A stretch of DNA of 64,000 nt from Bacteroidota bacterium (GTDB taxonomy: Bacteria; Bacteroidota; Bacteroidia; Bacteroidales; FEN-979): contig JAPLDF010000072.1 of the NCBI GenBank assembly GCA_026391835.1, positions 121,228 through 185,227 of the forward strand, in the 5' to 3' direction. Position numbers and translations under genes: made by a program. Position 1 is the stretch's first letter. Every line of letters begins with the position of its first letter. The notes below the pieces were generated by a model. It had not been told where the DNA came from and did not search any database. It worked only from the letters and a program-made list of their open reading frames with translations. Shown here in pieces: positions 33,580 through 41,657 of the stretch.

Positions 33580-35589
33580 CTAATTGTCAACCGACAGCCT
33601 GTTTTCAATCAGCCTGTTGTTATACTGCTGAATATAGGCGTTGAGAAACAATTCCAGCTTTTTTTGCGCTTCATGGTCCCTGCCGACCAGGTTGTCGGAT
33701 TGCAGCGGATCGCTCGCCAGTTTAAACAGGGCAGTAGTTCTTGTTCCGTTGGATTCAAGATAATAACCATCCTTGATCAGCCCGTAAAGTCCGCTTATAT
33801 AGTGTATTGAGAAACGGGGTGCACCGGAAGTGCTGTCGAACAGGTCGGCACCAAAGGCCACATAGCTTTTATCATAGCCAAGGTAGTTGAGCACCGTGGG
33901 CATCACGTCGGTTTGCTGGGCGATCATCCCGGGTTTGCCTTTCAGGTCGCTTCCCGGTTTGAAAAACAGCAAAGGGACTGCATACTGCCCGACGTCGGAC
34001 TGGTAGTATGGGTAATAGCCCTCTGACGTATGATCCGCAGTGATCACAAACAGGGTGTTCCTGAACCAAGGCATGTGTTTGGCCGTATGAAAAAATTCAC
34101 CCAGCGAAAAATCAGCGTACATGACACTCTGCTGGATGGGTAATTTACCGGTCCGGAAAATATTGACATACTTTGCCGGCACATGATAGGGATGGTGTGA
34201 TGAAAGTGAAAAGAATGCAGCAGCAAAGGGCTGTCTCAACCCGTTGATCGTTTTTGCGGTATATTGAAAAAACTCTTCGTCGCGGATGCCCCATTTCCCG
34301 TCATAATCCTTTTCGTTGTTGTATTCACTGCGGCCGTAATAGTGGTCGAACCCAACAAGTTTGGTATATGAATCAAATCCCATGGTGCCGTTTGTCCCTC
34401 CATGGAAAAATGCAGTGGTGTATCCCCCGGGTTTAAGCAAACCGGCAATGCTTGAAAATTTGCCGGTTGCATAGGGCGACTGGATAAACGACTCGTTCAT
34501 AAGCGACGGGATGCCTGAGAGTACCGCAGGAATTCCCTGGATGGAGGTCTTTCCGTTCGCGAATGCGTCGAAATACAGGCCCTGCCGGATCAGCGAATCG
34601 AGGAATGGCGTAAATCCCTGGTAACGGCCATTTTCAAGGGAATGGTTCAGCGAGCCTATATGCTCACGCGACATGCTTTCCAGGATGATGATCATCACAT
34701 TGAATTTTTTCAAACCTGCCGGCCTTCCCGGGTGAACCGGACTATATATCACAGCCAGGTCGCTCTCCTTTTTGTAAATCGTGATTGTTTTGAGTGTCTC
34801 CTTGTTAAAAGTCCGGGCAATGGAGAAGGGTGTATTCAGCAGCAACGGCAGGTTTTTTGCTGAGGTGTAATTTCCTGCGGTAACAAGCCCGATGGGACGT
34901 AACTGCAACCCTCCGCGGATACCTATGACCGACAACGCAATGATCGCAGCACACAGAACCGTGTTGACCAGAAAGAACTGGAAATCAAATCCTTTTTTCT
35001 TTGTACCTGCTGATGCAACTGTAAACCGTGTTCCCACATAGATCAAAACCGCTACAAAGGCCATCCAGATCACTGCAACATACCAGAAATCGCGTAAAAA
35101 CTGTGGAACCAGTTTGTCAAAATCACCCCCGACACCTACATATTTAAAAATATCAGCCGTTAACCGCTTGAGGGTAAACCTGAAATAGATGGTATCCCCG
35201 AAATTGGTAAACAAAGCAAATGCGTTGATCAGATAGAAATAGAAATTCGCGACAACCTGGTAAATGCGGTTATACCTGAATTTGAAGGGCAGGGTATTCA
35301 GTATGATGAACGGTGCGTTGATGATCAGCAGGGCGGAAATGTCGAACCGGATGCCGATGACACAGAGGCGCATTGCCTCCTGGAACCCCAGGTTTGAGAA
35401 ATACCCGAGATTGAAAACATAAAAAAGGATACGGGATAAAAACAGCAGCACCAACACCAAAAGAAGTTTCAGCGACATCACCACCAGGATGTTCCCCTGG
35501 AACCATTTCTTTCCTTTCCCGGAACTCCTGCTTCGCCCTGAACTTTTCCCCGATCCCGATTTTGATTGCCTTCCCGATTTTCTTCGCAT
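33580..35589 (-). CDS. LtaS-like sulfatase-fold phosphoglycerol transferase
   Basis: A 669-residue inner-membrane enzyme. A basic Ser/Lys/Gly-rich cytoplasmic N-tail (1-30) precedes five membrane helices up to ~230, then a periplasmic sulfatase-fold domain. MIIILESMSREHIGS provides the metal-binding Glu, NGKTSIQGIPAVLSG contains the Thr in the GKTS position of the LtaS nucleophile, and FVITADHTSEGYYP the Asp-His pair. LtaS moves glycerol phosphate from phosphatidylglycerol; Gram-negative relatives decorate glycans or lipid A. The acceptor here is unknown. It is 45 bases after the DnaQ-like gene; a - strand TAATTTTG (35620-35613) may be its own -7 element. Confidence 0.88.
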   Translation of the reverse strand: MRRKSGRQSKSGSGKSSGRSRSSGKGKKWFQGNILVVMSLKLLLVLVLLFLSRILFYVFNLGYFSNLGFQEAMRLCVIGIRFDISALLIINAPFIILNTLPFKFRYNRIYQVVANFYFYLINAFALFTNFGDTIYFRFTLKRLTADIFKYVGVGGDFDKLVPQFLRDFWYVAVIWMAFVAVLIYVGTRFTVASAGTKKKGFDFQFFLVNTVLCAAIIALSVIGIRGGLQLRPIGLVTAGNYTSAKNLPLLLNTPFSIARTFNKETLKTITIYKKESDLAVIYSPVHPGRPAGLKKFNVMIIILESMSREHIGSLNHSLENGRYQGFTPFLDSLIRQGLYFDAFANGKTSIQGIPAVLSGIPSLMNESFIQSPYATGKFSSIAGLLKPGGYTTAFFHGGTNGTMGFDSYTKLVGFDHYYGRSEYNNEKDYDGKWGIRDEEFFQYTAKTINGLRQPFAAAFFSLSSHHPYHVPAKYVNIFRTGKLPIQQSVMYADFSLGEFFHTAKHMPWFRNTLFVITADHTSEGYYPYYQSDVGQYAVPLLFFKPGSDLKGKPGMIAQQTDVMPTVLNYLGYDKSYVAFGADLFDSTSGAPRFSIHYISGLYGLIKDGYYLESNGTRTTALFKLASDPLQSDNLVGRDHEAQKKLELFLNAYIQQYNNRLIENRLSVDN

Positions 35590-35634
35590 AGATGACTGTT
35601 ATAAAAGATTTGCAAAATTAAGGCAATCGCATGA

Positions 35635-36177
35635 TTATTTCGAATTTGTTTTAAAAAGCTCAAACCACTCGTCAACCCTCCTGTCGGTGAGCCTGCAGGC
35701 CTCCACGACAATCTTCCCGGCTGCCACCGAATCTTCGAGCGCATCATGGTGCCTGAATTCGATGCCGAGATGGTTTGAAACGTTCCTCAGGTTATAGCCG
35801 CCTTTTGCGAACTGGCGCCAGGTCTGGCGCACAATCCTGGCCGAATCGAGCCAGCGGATGTTGATCGGTTCAAGGTTGAACCGGGCATAAGCATTTCTGA
35901 ACGCATGATGGTCGAACGGGGTATGATGCACCACGATATTGTCAGACAGCAGGCTTTCAAGTACAGGATAAACTTCGTAGAAAGCAGGTGCCCCCTGTAC
36001 CATATCCTCCGTTATTCCATGAACCCGGATGTTGCTCCAGTGAAAAAAACTTTGCGGATCAACCAGCGACTCCCAGGTATCAACCAGGGCTCCGTTTTCA
36101 AACATGCCAATACCGATCTGGCAGATGCTGGATGAATCGTAATTGGCTGTTTCAACGTCGAGTGAAAAGAATCTCAT
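35635..36177 (-). CDS. DnaQ-like DEDDh 3'-5' exonuclease
   Basis: A 180-residue single-domain exonuclease. FFSLDVETANYDSSSICQIG gives the DxE pair, VVHHTPFDHHAFRNA the second Asp block, and FRHHDALEDSVAAG the HxxxxD motif of the DEDDh class. Short stand-alone members remove nucleotides from 3' ends of DNA or RNA in repair or tRNA turnover and are distinct from the polymerase III epsilon subunit, which is usually longer and has a clamp-binding tail. None is visible here. Confidence 0.85.
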   Translation of the reverse strand: MRFFSLDVETANYDSSSICQIGIGMFENGALVDTWESLVDPQSFFHWSNIRVHGITEDMVQGAPAFYEVYPVLESLLSDNIVVHHTPFDHHAFRNAYARFNLEPINIRWLDSARIVRQTWRQFAKGGYNLRNVSNHLGIEFRHHDALEDSVAAGKIVVEACRLTDRRVDEWFELFKTNSK

Positions 36178-36229
36178 GGCATTATTTCAAAAAGCTAAAT
36201 TAACAATTTGTCTGACCTTTCAAACATCC

Positions 36230-36259
36230 TTGATCATACCTGAAAATTTTCTAATTTTG
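36230..36259 (+). promoter_or_regulatory. Promoter of the citrate lyase operon (TTG-N19-TAATTTTG)
   Basis: TTG at 36230-36232 and TAATTTTG at 36252-36259 are spaced by 19 bases. The predicted start is ~28 bases before the ATG at 36294. Confidence 0.6.
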
Positions 36260-36293
36260 TCTGTTTATTTTATAACATAAATGAACTTGAACC

Positions 36294-37514
36294 ATGGGAG
36301 CAATTGCTACAACCGGTAACAGAGGCAAAGGAGTTCGCTCCGACTGTTTTGTTACCCTTGAACTTACTGACCAGGGAGGAATTCAGCTGCAGGTTGAATC
36401 GAAGGTAGCCGTCATGTATGGCGACAGCATCCGGAAAGAGACACTTGAAATACTGGATTTCTTCGGAATAAACAATGCCAGTGTGAAGATTGAAGATTCC
36501 GGCGCATTGTCCCTGGTAATTGCAGCACGCCTTGAGGCCGCAATAAAAAAACTCATCCCGTCCGAAAAGAACTGGCTGCCAGCCATGCAGGACGAAAACC
36601 GTTATACCACTGCCAGGGACAGAAACCGGTTTTCCCGGCTGTACCTGCCTGGCAACTCGCCCAACCTGATGATCAACGCGGGTATCCACAAGCCCGACGG
36701 CATCATCCTTGACCTTGAGGATGCCGTAGCCCCCGATAAAAAAGATGAAGCCCGGTTCCTGGTGCGCAATGCACTTTGCGGCATCAATTTCTATGGCGCC
36801 GAGCGAATGGTTCGCATCAACCAGGGCGAACGCGGCATCGAAGACCTGAATTACATCATCCCATACAATGTCAACCTGGTCCTGCTGCCAAAATGTGAGA
36901 AGCCGGAACAGCTGCAGGCTGTCAATGAGCAGATCAGGAAGATCCAGCAGAAGTACAATCAAACGAACCCTGTGTGGATCATGCCGATCATCGAGAGTGC
37001 GCTGGGCGTTATCAACGCATACCCGATCGCCAGTTTTACCGGCAATACCGTTGCCCTGGCCATCGGGCTCGAAGACTATACGGCCGACCTGGGAACCAGG
37101 CGTACCGCCGAGGGCACCGAGTCGTTCTTTGCCCGCAGCATGGTGGTCAATGCCGCACGTGCCGCCGGAATCCAGCCGATCGACTCGGTTTTCTCCGATG
37201 TTGGCGACATGGAAGGGCTTCGCCAGAACGTACTCCGGTCGAAAGCGCTTGGATTCGACGGCATGGGATGCATCCACCCCCGGCAGATCGTGGTCATTCA
37301 CGAATCGTTTGCCCCCACGCCCGAAGAGATCGAAAAGGCGAAAAAGATCGTATTTGCCTTCCACAAAGCACAGGAACTTGGACTCGGGGTGGTTGCCCTG
37401 GGCACCAAAATGATCGATCCGCCGGTGGTAAAACGGGCACTAAACACCATCAACCTCGCACTGAAAATGAACAAACTCGCTGTAAACTGGAGGGAATCAT
37501 ATGATCAAATCTGA
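36294..37514 (+). CDS. citDE: Fused citrate lyase acyl carrier (CitD) and beta subunit (CitE)
   Basis: A 406-residue fusion. Residues 1-90 match CitD: the GNRGKGVRSDCFVTLEL segment aligns with the E-S-(S/G)-D motif that carries the phosphoribosyl-dephospho-CoA group, making Ser16 the candidate attachment site (one residue shorter than CitD of enterobacteria), followed by YGDSIRKETLEILDFFG and ALSLVIAARLEAAI. From ~100 the CitE / HpcH TIM barrel begins: RFSRLYLPGNSPNLM, DGIILDLEDAVAPDKKDEAR, MPIIESALGVINAY, GIAIG-type ALAIGLEDYTADLG. CitE cleaves citryl carrier to oxaloacetate plus acetyl carrier. It overlaps citF by 14 bases. Carrier-enzyme fusion is known in some lineages but is unusual. Confidence 0.88.
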   Translation: MGAIATTGNRGKGVRSDCFVTLELTDQGGIQLQVESKVAVMYGDSIRKETLEILDFFGINNASVKIEDSGALSLVIAARLEAAIKKLIPSEKNWLPAMQDENRYTTARDRNRFSRLYLPGNSPNLMINAGIHKPDGIILDLEDAVAPDKKDEARFLVRNALCGINFYGAERMVRINQGERGIEDLNYIIPYNVNLVLLPKCEKPEQLQAVNEQIRKIQQKYNQTNPVWIMPIIESALGVINAYPIASFTGNTVALAIGLEDYTADLGTRRTAEGTESFFARSMVVNAARAAGIQPIDSVFSDVGDMEGLRQNVLRSKALGFDGMGCIHPRQIVVIHESFAPTPEEIEKAKKIVFAFHKAQELGLGVVALGTKMIDPPVVKRALNTINLALKMNKLAVNWRESYDQI

Positions 37515-39063
37515 TAAACTTGTAACGAACGCTGCAGGCCGCATCGTGCCGACCATCATCAACGGAAAACCAGCCGTTCCCTATATGGGAGTTGGAAAAT
37601 ACAAACCCGAAGGATTCCGGGCAGCCCCCAAAATAGCCAGCTGTGCCGACTTTCCCGAAGACGGGAACAAGGTCATTGCCAACCTGAAAGAAGCGCTGCT
37701 GAAAGCAGGATTGCGCGACGGGATCACCATCTCAACCCATCATCATTTTCGCAACGGCGACCTGGTGGCCACCCAAATTTTCGACATCGCCCATGAACTG
37801 GGGATCAAGGACCTGATGTGGTATCCCTCCGCATCTTTCCCATGCCATGAGCCCATGACCAAATACCTCGAAGACGGAACCATCAACCGCATCGAAGGCA
37901 GCATGAATGGCGCCCTCGGAAGGTTTACCTCCGAAGGCAAAATGAAAGGACTTGGAGTGCTGCGTTCCCATGGCGGCAGGTACCAGGCTGTCCAGGATGG
38001 TGAAGTTCATATTGACATCGCGGTGATCGCCGCCCCCACCGCCGACCAGTTTGGCGATGCCAACGGGGTGAACGGCCCCGCTGCCTGCGGTCCGCTTGGT
38101 TTTGCCCTGGCCGATTCGCAATATGCCGACAAGGTGATCGTCGTTACCGACAATCTCGTTCCGTTTCCATGCATCCCATGGCAGATCAACGGGAACTATG
38201 TGGATTATGTGGTGGTGATGGACCAGATCGGGATTCCTGAAAAGATCGTCAGCGGCACAACCGAGATCACTAAAAGCCCCGACCGACTGCTGCTGGCTGA
38301 ATGGTCGGCCAAATTCTGCGATGAAGCAGGACTGATTTATGATGGCTTCTCCTTCCAGGCCGGAGCAGGCGGCACTGCCCTTTCGATCGGGATCTACTTT
38401 TCGGAAATCCTCCGGGAACGGAAATGGAAAGCCCGGTTTGCCCGTGGCGGAAGCAACAAGTACCTGGTAAAGATGCTCGAAGAGGGGCTTGTGGAGTATA
38501 TCCTCGACGGCCAGACCTTTGACCTCGACGGCGTGCGCTCCATGCGCGACAACCCGCACCATACCTGGACGAGTCCCTTTACAAGTTACAACTATCACGG
38601 GAAGGGAAATTTCTCCTCCCTGGTGGATATCGTGATTCTTGGCGCCACCGAAGTCGATGTAAACTTCAACGCCAATGTCGTGACCCATTCTGACGGTTAT
38701 CTTTTACATGGAATCGGCGGGTGGCAGAACACCCTCTTCGGGAAATGTGTCATCCTTCCCATTCCGTTGTTTCGTGACCGCATGCCGGTAATCCGCGACG
38801 AAGTTACCACCATCTGCGGCCCTGGCGAACTCATCGATGTCATCGTCACCGAACGTGGCATCGCCATCAACCCGCTCCGGACCGACCTGATCGAAAAGAT
38901 GAAGAATTCATCATTGCCTATCAGGACCATCCAGGAACTCAAGGACGAAGGTGAAAAAATATGCGGCGTCCCCGCCAAACCTAAATTCACAGATGAAGTG
39001 GTTGCGGTGGTGAAGTGGGTGGATGGAACGGTGCTGGATTCGATTAGAAGGGTGGTAAGTTGA
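37501..39063 (+). CDS. citF: Citrate lyase alpha subunit (citrate:acetyl-carrier transferase)
   Basis: A 520-residue CitF. The N-terminus has VTNAAGRIVPTIINGKPAVPY, then LRDGITISTHHHFRNGD; the glycine-rich QAGAGGTALSIGIYFSEIL and the C-terminal HGIGGWQNTLFGK, ERGIAINPLRTDL are family signatures. It exchanges citrate for acetate on the carrier thioester, after which CitE splits citryl carrier. Together with citDE the catalytic complex is complete, but no citC ligase, citG/citX carrier-maturation genes, citrate transporter or CitAB regulators occur in the window. The stop codon is followed after two bases by a GATTTAC array. Confidence 0.92.
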   Translation: MIKSDKLVTNAAGRIVPTIINGKPAVPYMGVGKYKPEGFRAAPKIASCADFPEDGNKVIANLKEALLKAGLRDGITISTHHHFRNGDLVATQIFDIAHELGIKDLMWYPSASFPCHEPMTKYLEDGTINRIEGSMNGALGRFTSEGKMKGLGVLRSHGGRYQAVQDGEVHIDIAVIAAPTADQFGDANGVNGPAACGPLGFALADSQYADKVIVVTDNLVPFPCIPWQINGNYVDYVVVMDQIGIPEKIVSGTTEITKSPDRLLLAEWSAKFCDEAGLIYDGFSFQAGAGGTALSIGIYFSEILRERKWKARFARGGSNKYLVKMLEEGLVEYILDGQTFDLDGVRSMRDNPHHTWTSPFTSYNYHGKGNFSSLVDIVILGATEVDVNFNANVVTHSDGYLLHGIGGWQNTLFGKCVILPIPLFRDRMPVIRDEVTTICGPGELIDVIVTERGIAINPLRTDLIEKMKNSSLPIRTIQELKDEGEKICGVPAKPKFTDEVVAVVKWVDGTVLDSIRRVVS

Positions 39064-39065
39064 CA

Positions 39066-39120
39066 ATTTACGATTTACGATTTACGATTTACGATTTACG
39101 ATTTACGATTTTAGATTTTG
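39066..39120. repeat. GATTTAC heptamer array, 8 units, overlapping the S23-gene 3' end
   Basis: A partial unit, five GATTTAC, one GATTTTA and one GATTTTG. It begins two bases after the citF stop. The - strand S23 gene terminates inside it (stop at 39089-39091), so its last codons are array sequence. The first 32 bases are the exact complement of the array at 39541-39572. Confidence 0.95.
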
Positions 39121-39484
39121 GGGTAGCTGAACGGGCGTTGCTTTTTGTGGTTTTTATACTTGCAACCATGATTGAGAGCAGTTCGTTTGCCTCAATTTTT
39201 AAAGGGATTAATTTTTCAGGATGGAACATTCCGGATTCTTCGAGCAATTCCAGCCAGAAAATTGTCTCAGCTGCTTCTTCTTCGATAATCTTGAGTTTAT
39301 TGATAAAATCCCGGGTTGATTTTGCGCGGCAACATGCAGCATAGTTTGCTCCTATTGAAGTACCTGACCTTAGCACCTGGTTGCCGATGACCTTTGCAGA
39401 TTGTTTGGCCGGCAACATTTCAACCATCCGGATAATCCGTAAAGCAAAGCATTTCGTACGCTGTTTTAAGATTTCCTTATTCAC
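39089..39484 (-). CDS. Four-helix-bundle protein (23S rRNA intervening-sequence S23 family)
   Basis: A 131-residue helical protein. FALRIIRMVEMLPAKQSAKVIGNQVLRSGTSIGANYAACCRAKSTRDFINKLKIIEEEAAET, in part, is the S23/IVP pattern: helix 1, then Q-(x)-RSGTSIGANY-E-like turn, then FI-KL-I-EEA-E helix. The family is also related to the Avd accessory protein of diversity-generating retroelements, but no reverse transcriptase is nearby. Its C-terminus KSKIVNRKS and its stop codon are translated from the heptamer array, suggesting the original 3' end was replaced. The gene is flanked by a 32-bp inverted pair of arrays. Divergent from recQ. Confidence 0.85.
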   Translation of the reverse strand: MNKEILKQRTKCFALRIIRMVEMLPAKQSAKVIGNQVLRSGTSIGANYAACCRAKSTRDFINKLKIIEEEAAETIFWLELLEESGMFHPEKLIPLKIEANELLSIMVASIKTTKSNARSATPKSKIVNRKS

Positions 39485-39540
39485 CTTTTTTTCTTGCTTA
39501 ATCCACCAGTCCGATAAAAAGTACTACGTTTGTTAATAAA

Positions 39541-39572
39541 AAATCGTAAATCGTAAATCGTAAATCGTAAAT
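39541..39572. repeat. GTAAATC heptamer array, 4-5 units, before recQ
   Basis: Partial AAATC, three full GTAAATC units and a partial end, four bases before the recQ GTG. The full 32 bases are the exact reverse complement of 39066-39097. A TACGTTTG (39525-39532) just upstream may be the recQ -7 element, which would put the array in the leader. Confidence 0.93.
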
Positions 39573-39576
39573 AATT

Positions 39577-41478
39577 GTGACTCCCCACCAACTCCTCCTC
39601 AAATACTGGGGCTTCTCCTCCTTCCGCCCGCTGCAGGAGGAGATCATCCGGTCGGTGCTTGACGGGAAGGATACATTGGCACTGTTGCCAACGGGGGGTG
39701 GCAAATCGTTGTGTTTCCAGGTTCCGGCCCTGGCCATGGATGGTATTTGCCTGGTCATCTCCCCGTTGATCGCGCTCATGAAGGACCAGGTTGACAACCT
39801 GAAAAAACGCGGCATTCCCGCCTCAGCCATCCATTCGGGGATGCACTCCGATGAGATCAGGATCATCCTCGATAACTGCTGCTACGGCAAGACCAAACTT
39901 CTCTATGTTTCGCCCGAACGGCTCACCACCGACAAGTTGCGTGAAGCGCTGAAGCGAATGAAGATCAACCTGCTGGCTGTTGATGAGGCGCATTGTGTTT
40001 CACAGTGGGGTTACGATTTCCGCCCCCCCTATCTCAGGATTGCCGACATCAGGCAGCTGATCCCCGGCACACCCGTGATGGCCCTCACAGCAACCGCCAC
40101 CCCGGAAGTGGTCAAAGACATTCAGCTGCGGCTGGGGTTCAGGGCAGAGAATGTTTTTCAGAAAAGTTTTGAGCGCAAAAACCTGACCTACCTTGTATTG
40201 AAGGAGGAGGACAAGCTGAAGCGCCTTGTTAAGATACTAACCAAAGTGAAGGGGCCCGGAATAGTTTATGTCCGGAATCGCCGCCACACTAAGGAGATTG
40301 CCGAATATCTTCAGAAGAACAGGATCAGCGCCGACTATTATCATGCCGGCCTTGATCCCAGGACACGGGACCAGCGGCAATCGGCCTGGATCAGCGAAGA
40401 GCGGCGGATCATCGTATCAACCAATGCTTTTGGCATGGGGATAGACAAGCCCAACGTCAGGGTGGTGGTACATCTCGACCTGCCCGACAGCATCGAAGCC
40501 TATTTCCAGGAGGCAGGACGGGGAGGCCGTGATGAAAAGCGGGCTTACGCCGTTTTGCTCTATGAAAATGCCGATGTGCTCGATTCCCGCCATAACCTAG
40601 TACAATCCTACCCCGAACTGGATACCATCAGGAATGTTTACCAGGCGCTGGGAAACTACTTCCAGCTGCCGGTTGGCATGGGTAAAGACAGCCAGTCCGA
40701 CTTTGACATTGCAGCCTTTGCCGAACAGTATAAATTTCAGCCGGTTATCGTCTTTAACTGTTTGAAGTTTCTCGAAAAAGAGGGATTTGTGATGATGACC
40801 GAAGGACTTCATCACCCGTCAAAAATATTCATCAAGGCTCAGAAGGAGGAACTCTACCGCTTCCAGGTTGAACATGAAGCCTTTGACCACCTGATTAAAA
40901 CCATGCTGCGGTCGTACAGCGGAATTCTCTCCGATTTCATCGTCTTCAGCGAAACTGAACTTGCCCGCAGGAGCAATCTCCCCGCCGCCACTGTGGTGAG
41001 CAACCTGAAACATCTCGCCCGGTTGCAAATTCTGGATTATATTCCCCAGACGGATAAACCCCAGGTTATTTACCTGCAGGAACGGCTCGATACCCGCGAC
41101 CTTACTATTTCACCAGAAAATTATAAAGACAGGTTAAGGGATGCCGGAAAGAGGCTGGAAAAGATGATCAGTTACGCAGAAGAAACCAACAAATGCCGCA
41201 GCCAGGTGCTGCTTGCCTATTTTGGGGAATCCCAGGCAAAGCGATGCGGCAAATGTGATGTGTGCATCGAACGCAACAAGGTCAGCCTGAACGAGATGGA
41301 ATTCGACAGCATAGTCAGTTTGATAAAACCGGTTTTGAAAGCCAGGCCCTGCACCCTGGAGGAGCTGGTTGATGCAGCAGATCCGGTGAACGAGGATAAA
41401 GTCATCCGCGCGATCCAATGGCTTGTCGACAATGAGAAGATCAGTGTTGACCATGAGCGGAGATACAGGTGGGAATGA
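39577..41478 (+). CDS. recQ: RecQ-family ATP-dependent DNA helicase
   Basis: A 633-residue RecQ. Starts with GTG at 39577, as the N-terminus TPHQLLLKYWGFSSFRPLQEEII aligns with other Bacteroidetes RecQ proteins. Helicase motifs: LALLPTGGGKSLCFQVPAL (I), ISPLIALMKDQV (Ia), LLAVDEAHCVSQWGYDFRPPY (II and the RecQ aromatic loop), ALTATATPEV (III), VSTNAFGMGIDKPNVR (V) and YFQEAGRGGRDE (VI). The zinc-binding cysteines are in NKCRSQVLLAYFGE and CGKCDVCIER. The HRDC domain is short or absent. It unwinds DNA 3'-5' in recombination and repair. Arrays flank the gene on both sides (39541-39572, 41481-41507) in complementary orientation. Confidence 0.95.
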   Translation: MTPHQLLLKYWGFSSFRPLQEEIIRSVLDGKDTLALLPTGGGKSLCFQVPALAMDGICLVISPLIALMKDQVDNLKKRGIPASAIHSGMHSDEIRIILDNCCYGKTKLLYVSPERLTTDKLREALKRMKINLLAVDEAHCVSQWGYDFRPPYLRIADIRQLIPGTPVMALTATATPEVVKDIQLRLGFRAENVFQKSFERKNLTYLVLKEEDKLKRLVKILTKVKGPGIVYVRNRRHTKEIAEYLQKNRISADYYHAGLDPRTRDQRQSAWISEERRIIVSTNAFGMGIDKPNVRVVVHLDLPDSIEAYFQEAGRGGRDEKRAYAVLLYENADVLDSRHNLVQSYPELDTIRNVYQALGNYFQLPVGMGKDSQSDFDIAAFAEQYKFQPVIVFNCLKFLEKEGFVMMTEGLHHPSKIFIKAQKEELYRFQVEHEAFDHLIKTMLRSYSGILSDFIVFSETELARRSNLPAATVVSNLKHLARLQILDYIPQTDKPQVIYLQERLDTRDLTISPENYKDRLRDAGKRLEKMISYAEETNKCRSQVLLAYFGESQAKRCGKCDVCIERNKVSLNEMEFDSIVSLIKPVLKARPCTLEELVDAADPVNEDKVIRAIQWLVDNEKISVDHERRYRWE

Positions 41479-41480
41479 GT

Positions 41481-41507
41481 ATTTACGATTTACGATTTTA
41501 GATTTAC
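41481..41507. repeat. GATTTAC heptamer array after recQ (left arm of a 27-bp inverted repeat)
   Basis: A partial unit, GATTTAC, GATTTTA and GATTTAC, two bases after the recQ stop. All 27 bases are exactly complementary to 41626-41652, including the GATTTTA variant in register. Confidence 0.93.
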
Positions 41508-41613
41508 CATTTATAACAGCAGAGGTATTACCTTTACATTGAAAAAAATGACTGAGTTGTGAATTTTAAAAAAAGCTGAATCCTATTTAAAAGCCACAAC
41601 GATTAGCAAACCC

Positions 41614-41653
41614 AAATCGTAAATCGTAAATCTAAAATCGTAAATCGTAAATC
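41614..41653. repeat. GTAAATC heptamer array before the methyltransferase (right arm)
   Basis: AAATC, GTAAATC twice, TAAAATC and GTAAATC twice, ending four bases before the methyltransferase ATG. The 106 bases between the arms hold no gene and no conventional promoter I can identify, but contain a small AGGTATTACCT palindrome (41522-41532). Confidence 0.93.
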
Positions 41654-41657
41654 GCCC

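Noticed and set aside
36281..36319. ATG at 36281 as the citDE start
   Set aside because: It opens a 12-codon frame that stops quickly; the ATG at 36294 is in frame with CitD.
36270..37364. 364-codon open frame antisense to citDE
   Set aside because: Long antisense frames are expected opposite a GC-biased gene; the predicted protein has no recognisable domain, while the + strand frame is clearly CitD-CitE.
37732..38688. 318-codon open frame antisense to citF
   Set aside because: Mirrors citF codon bias; His/Gly/Asp-rich composition without motifs.
39089..39484. S23-like protein as the Avd accessory protein of a diversity-generating retroelement
   Set aside because: No reverse transcriptase, template repeat or variable repeat is present nearby.
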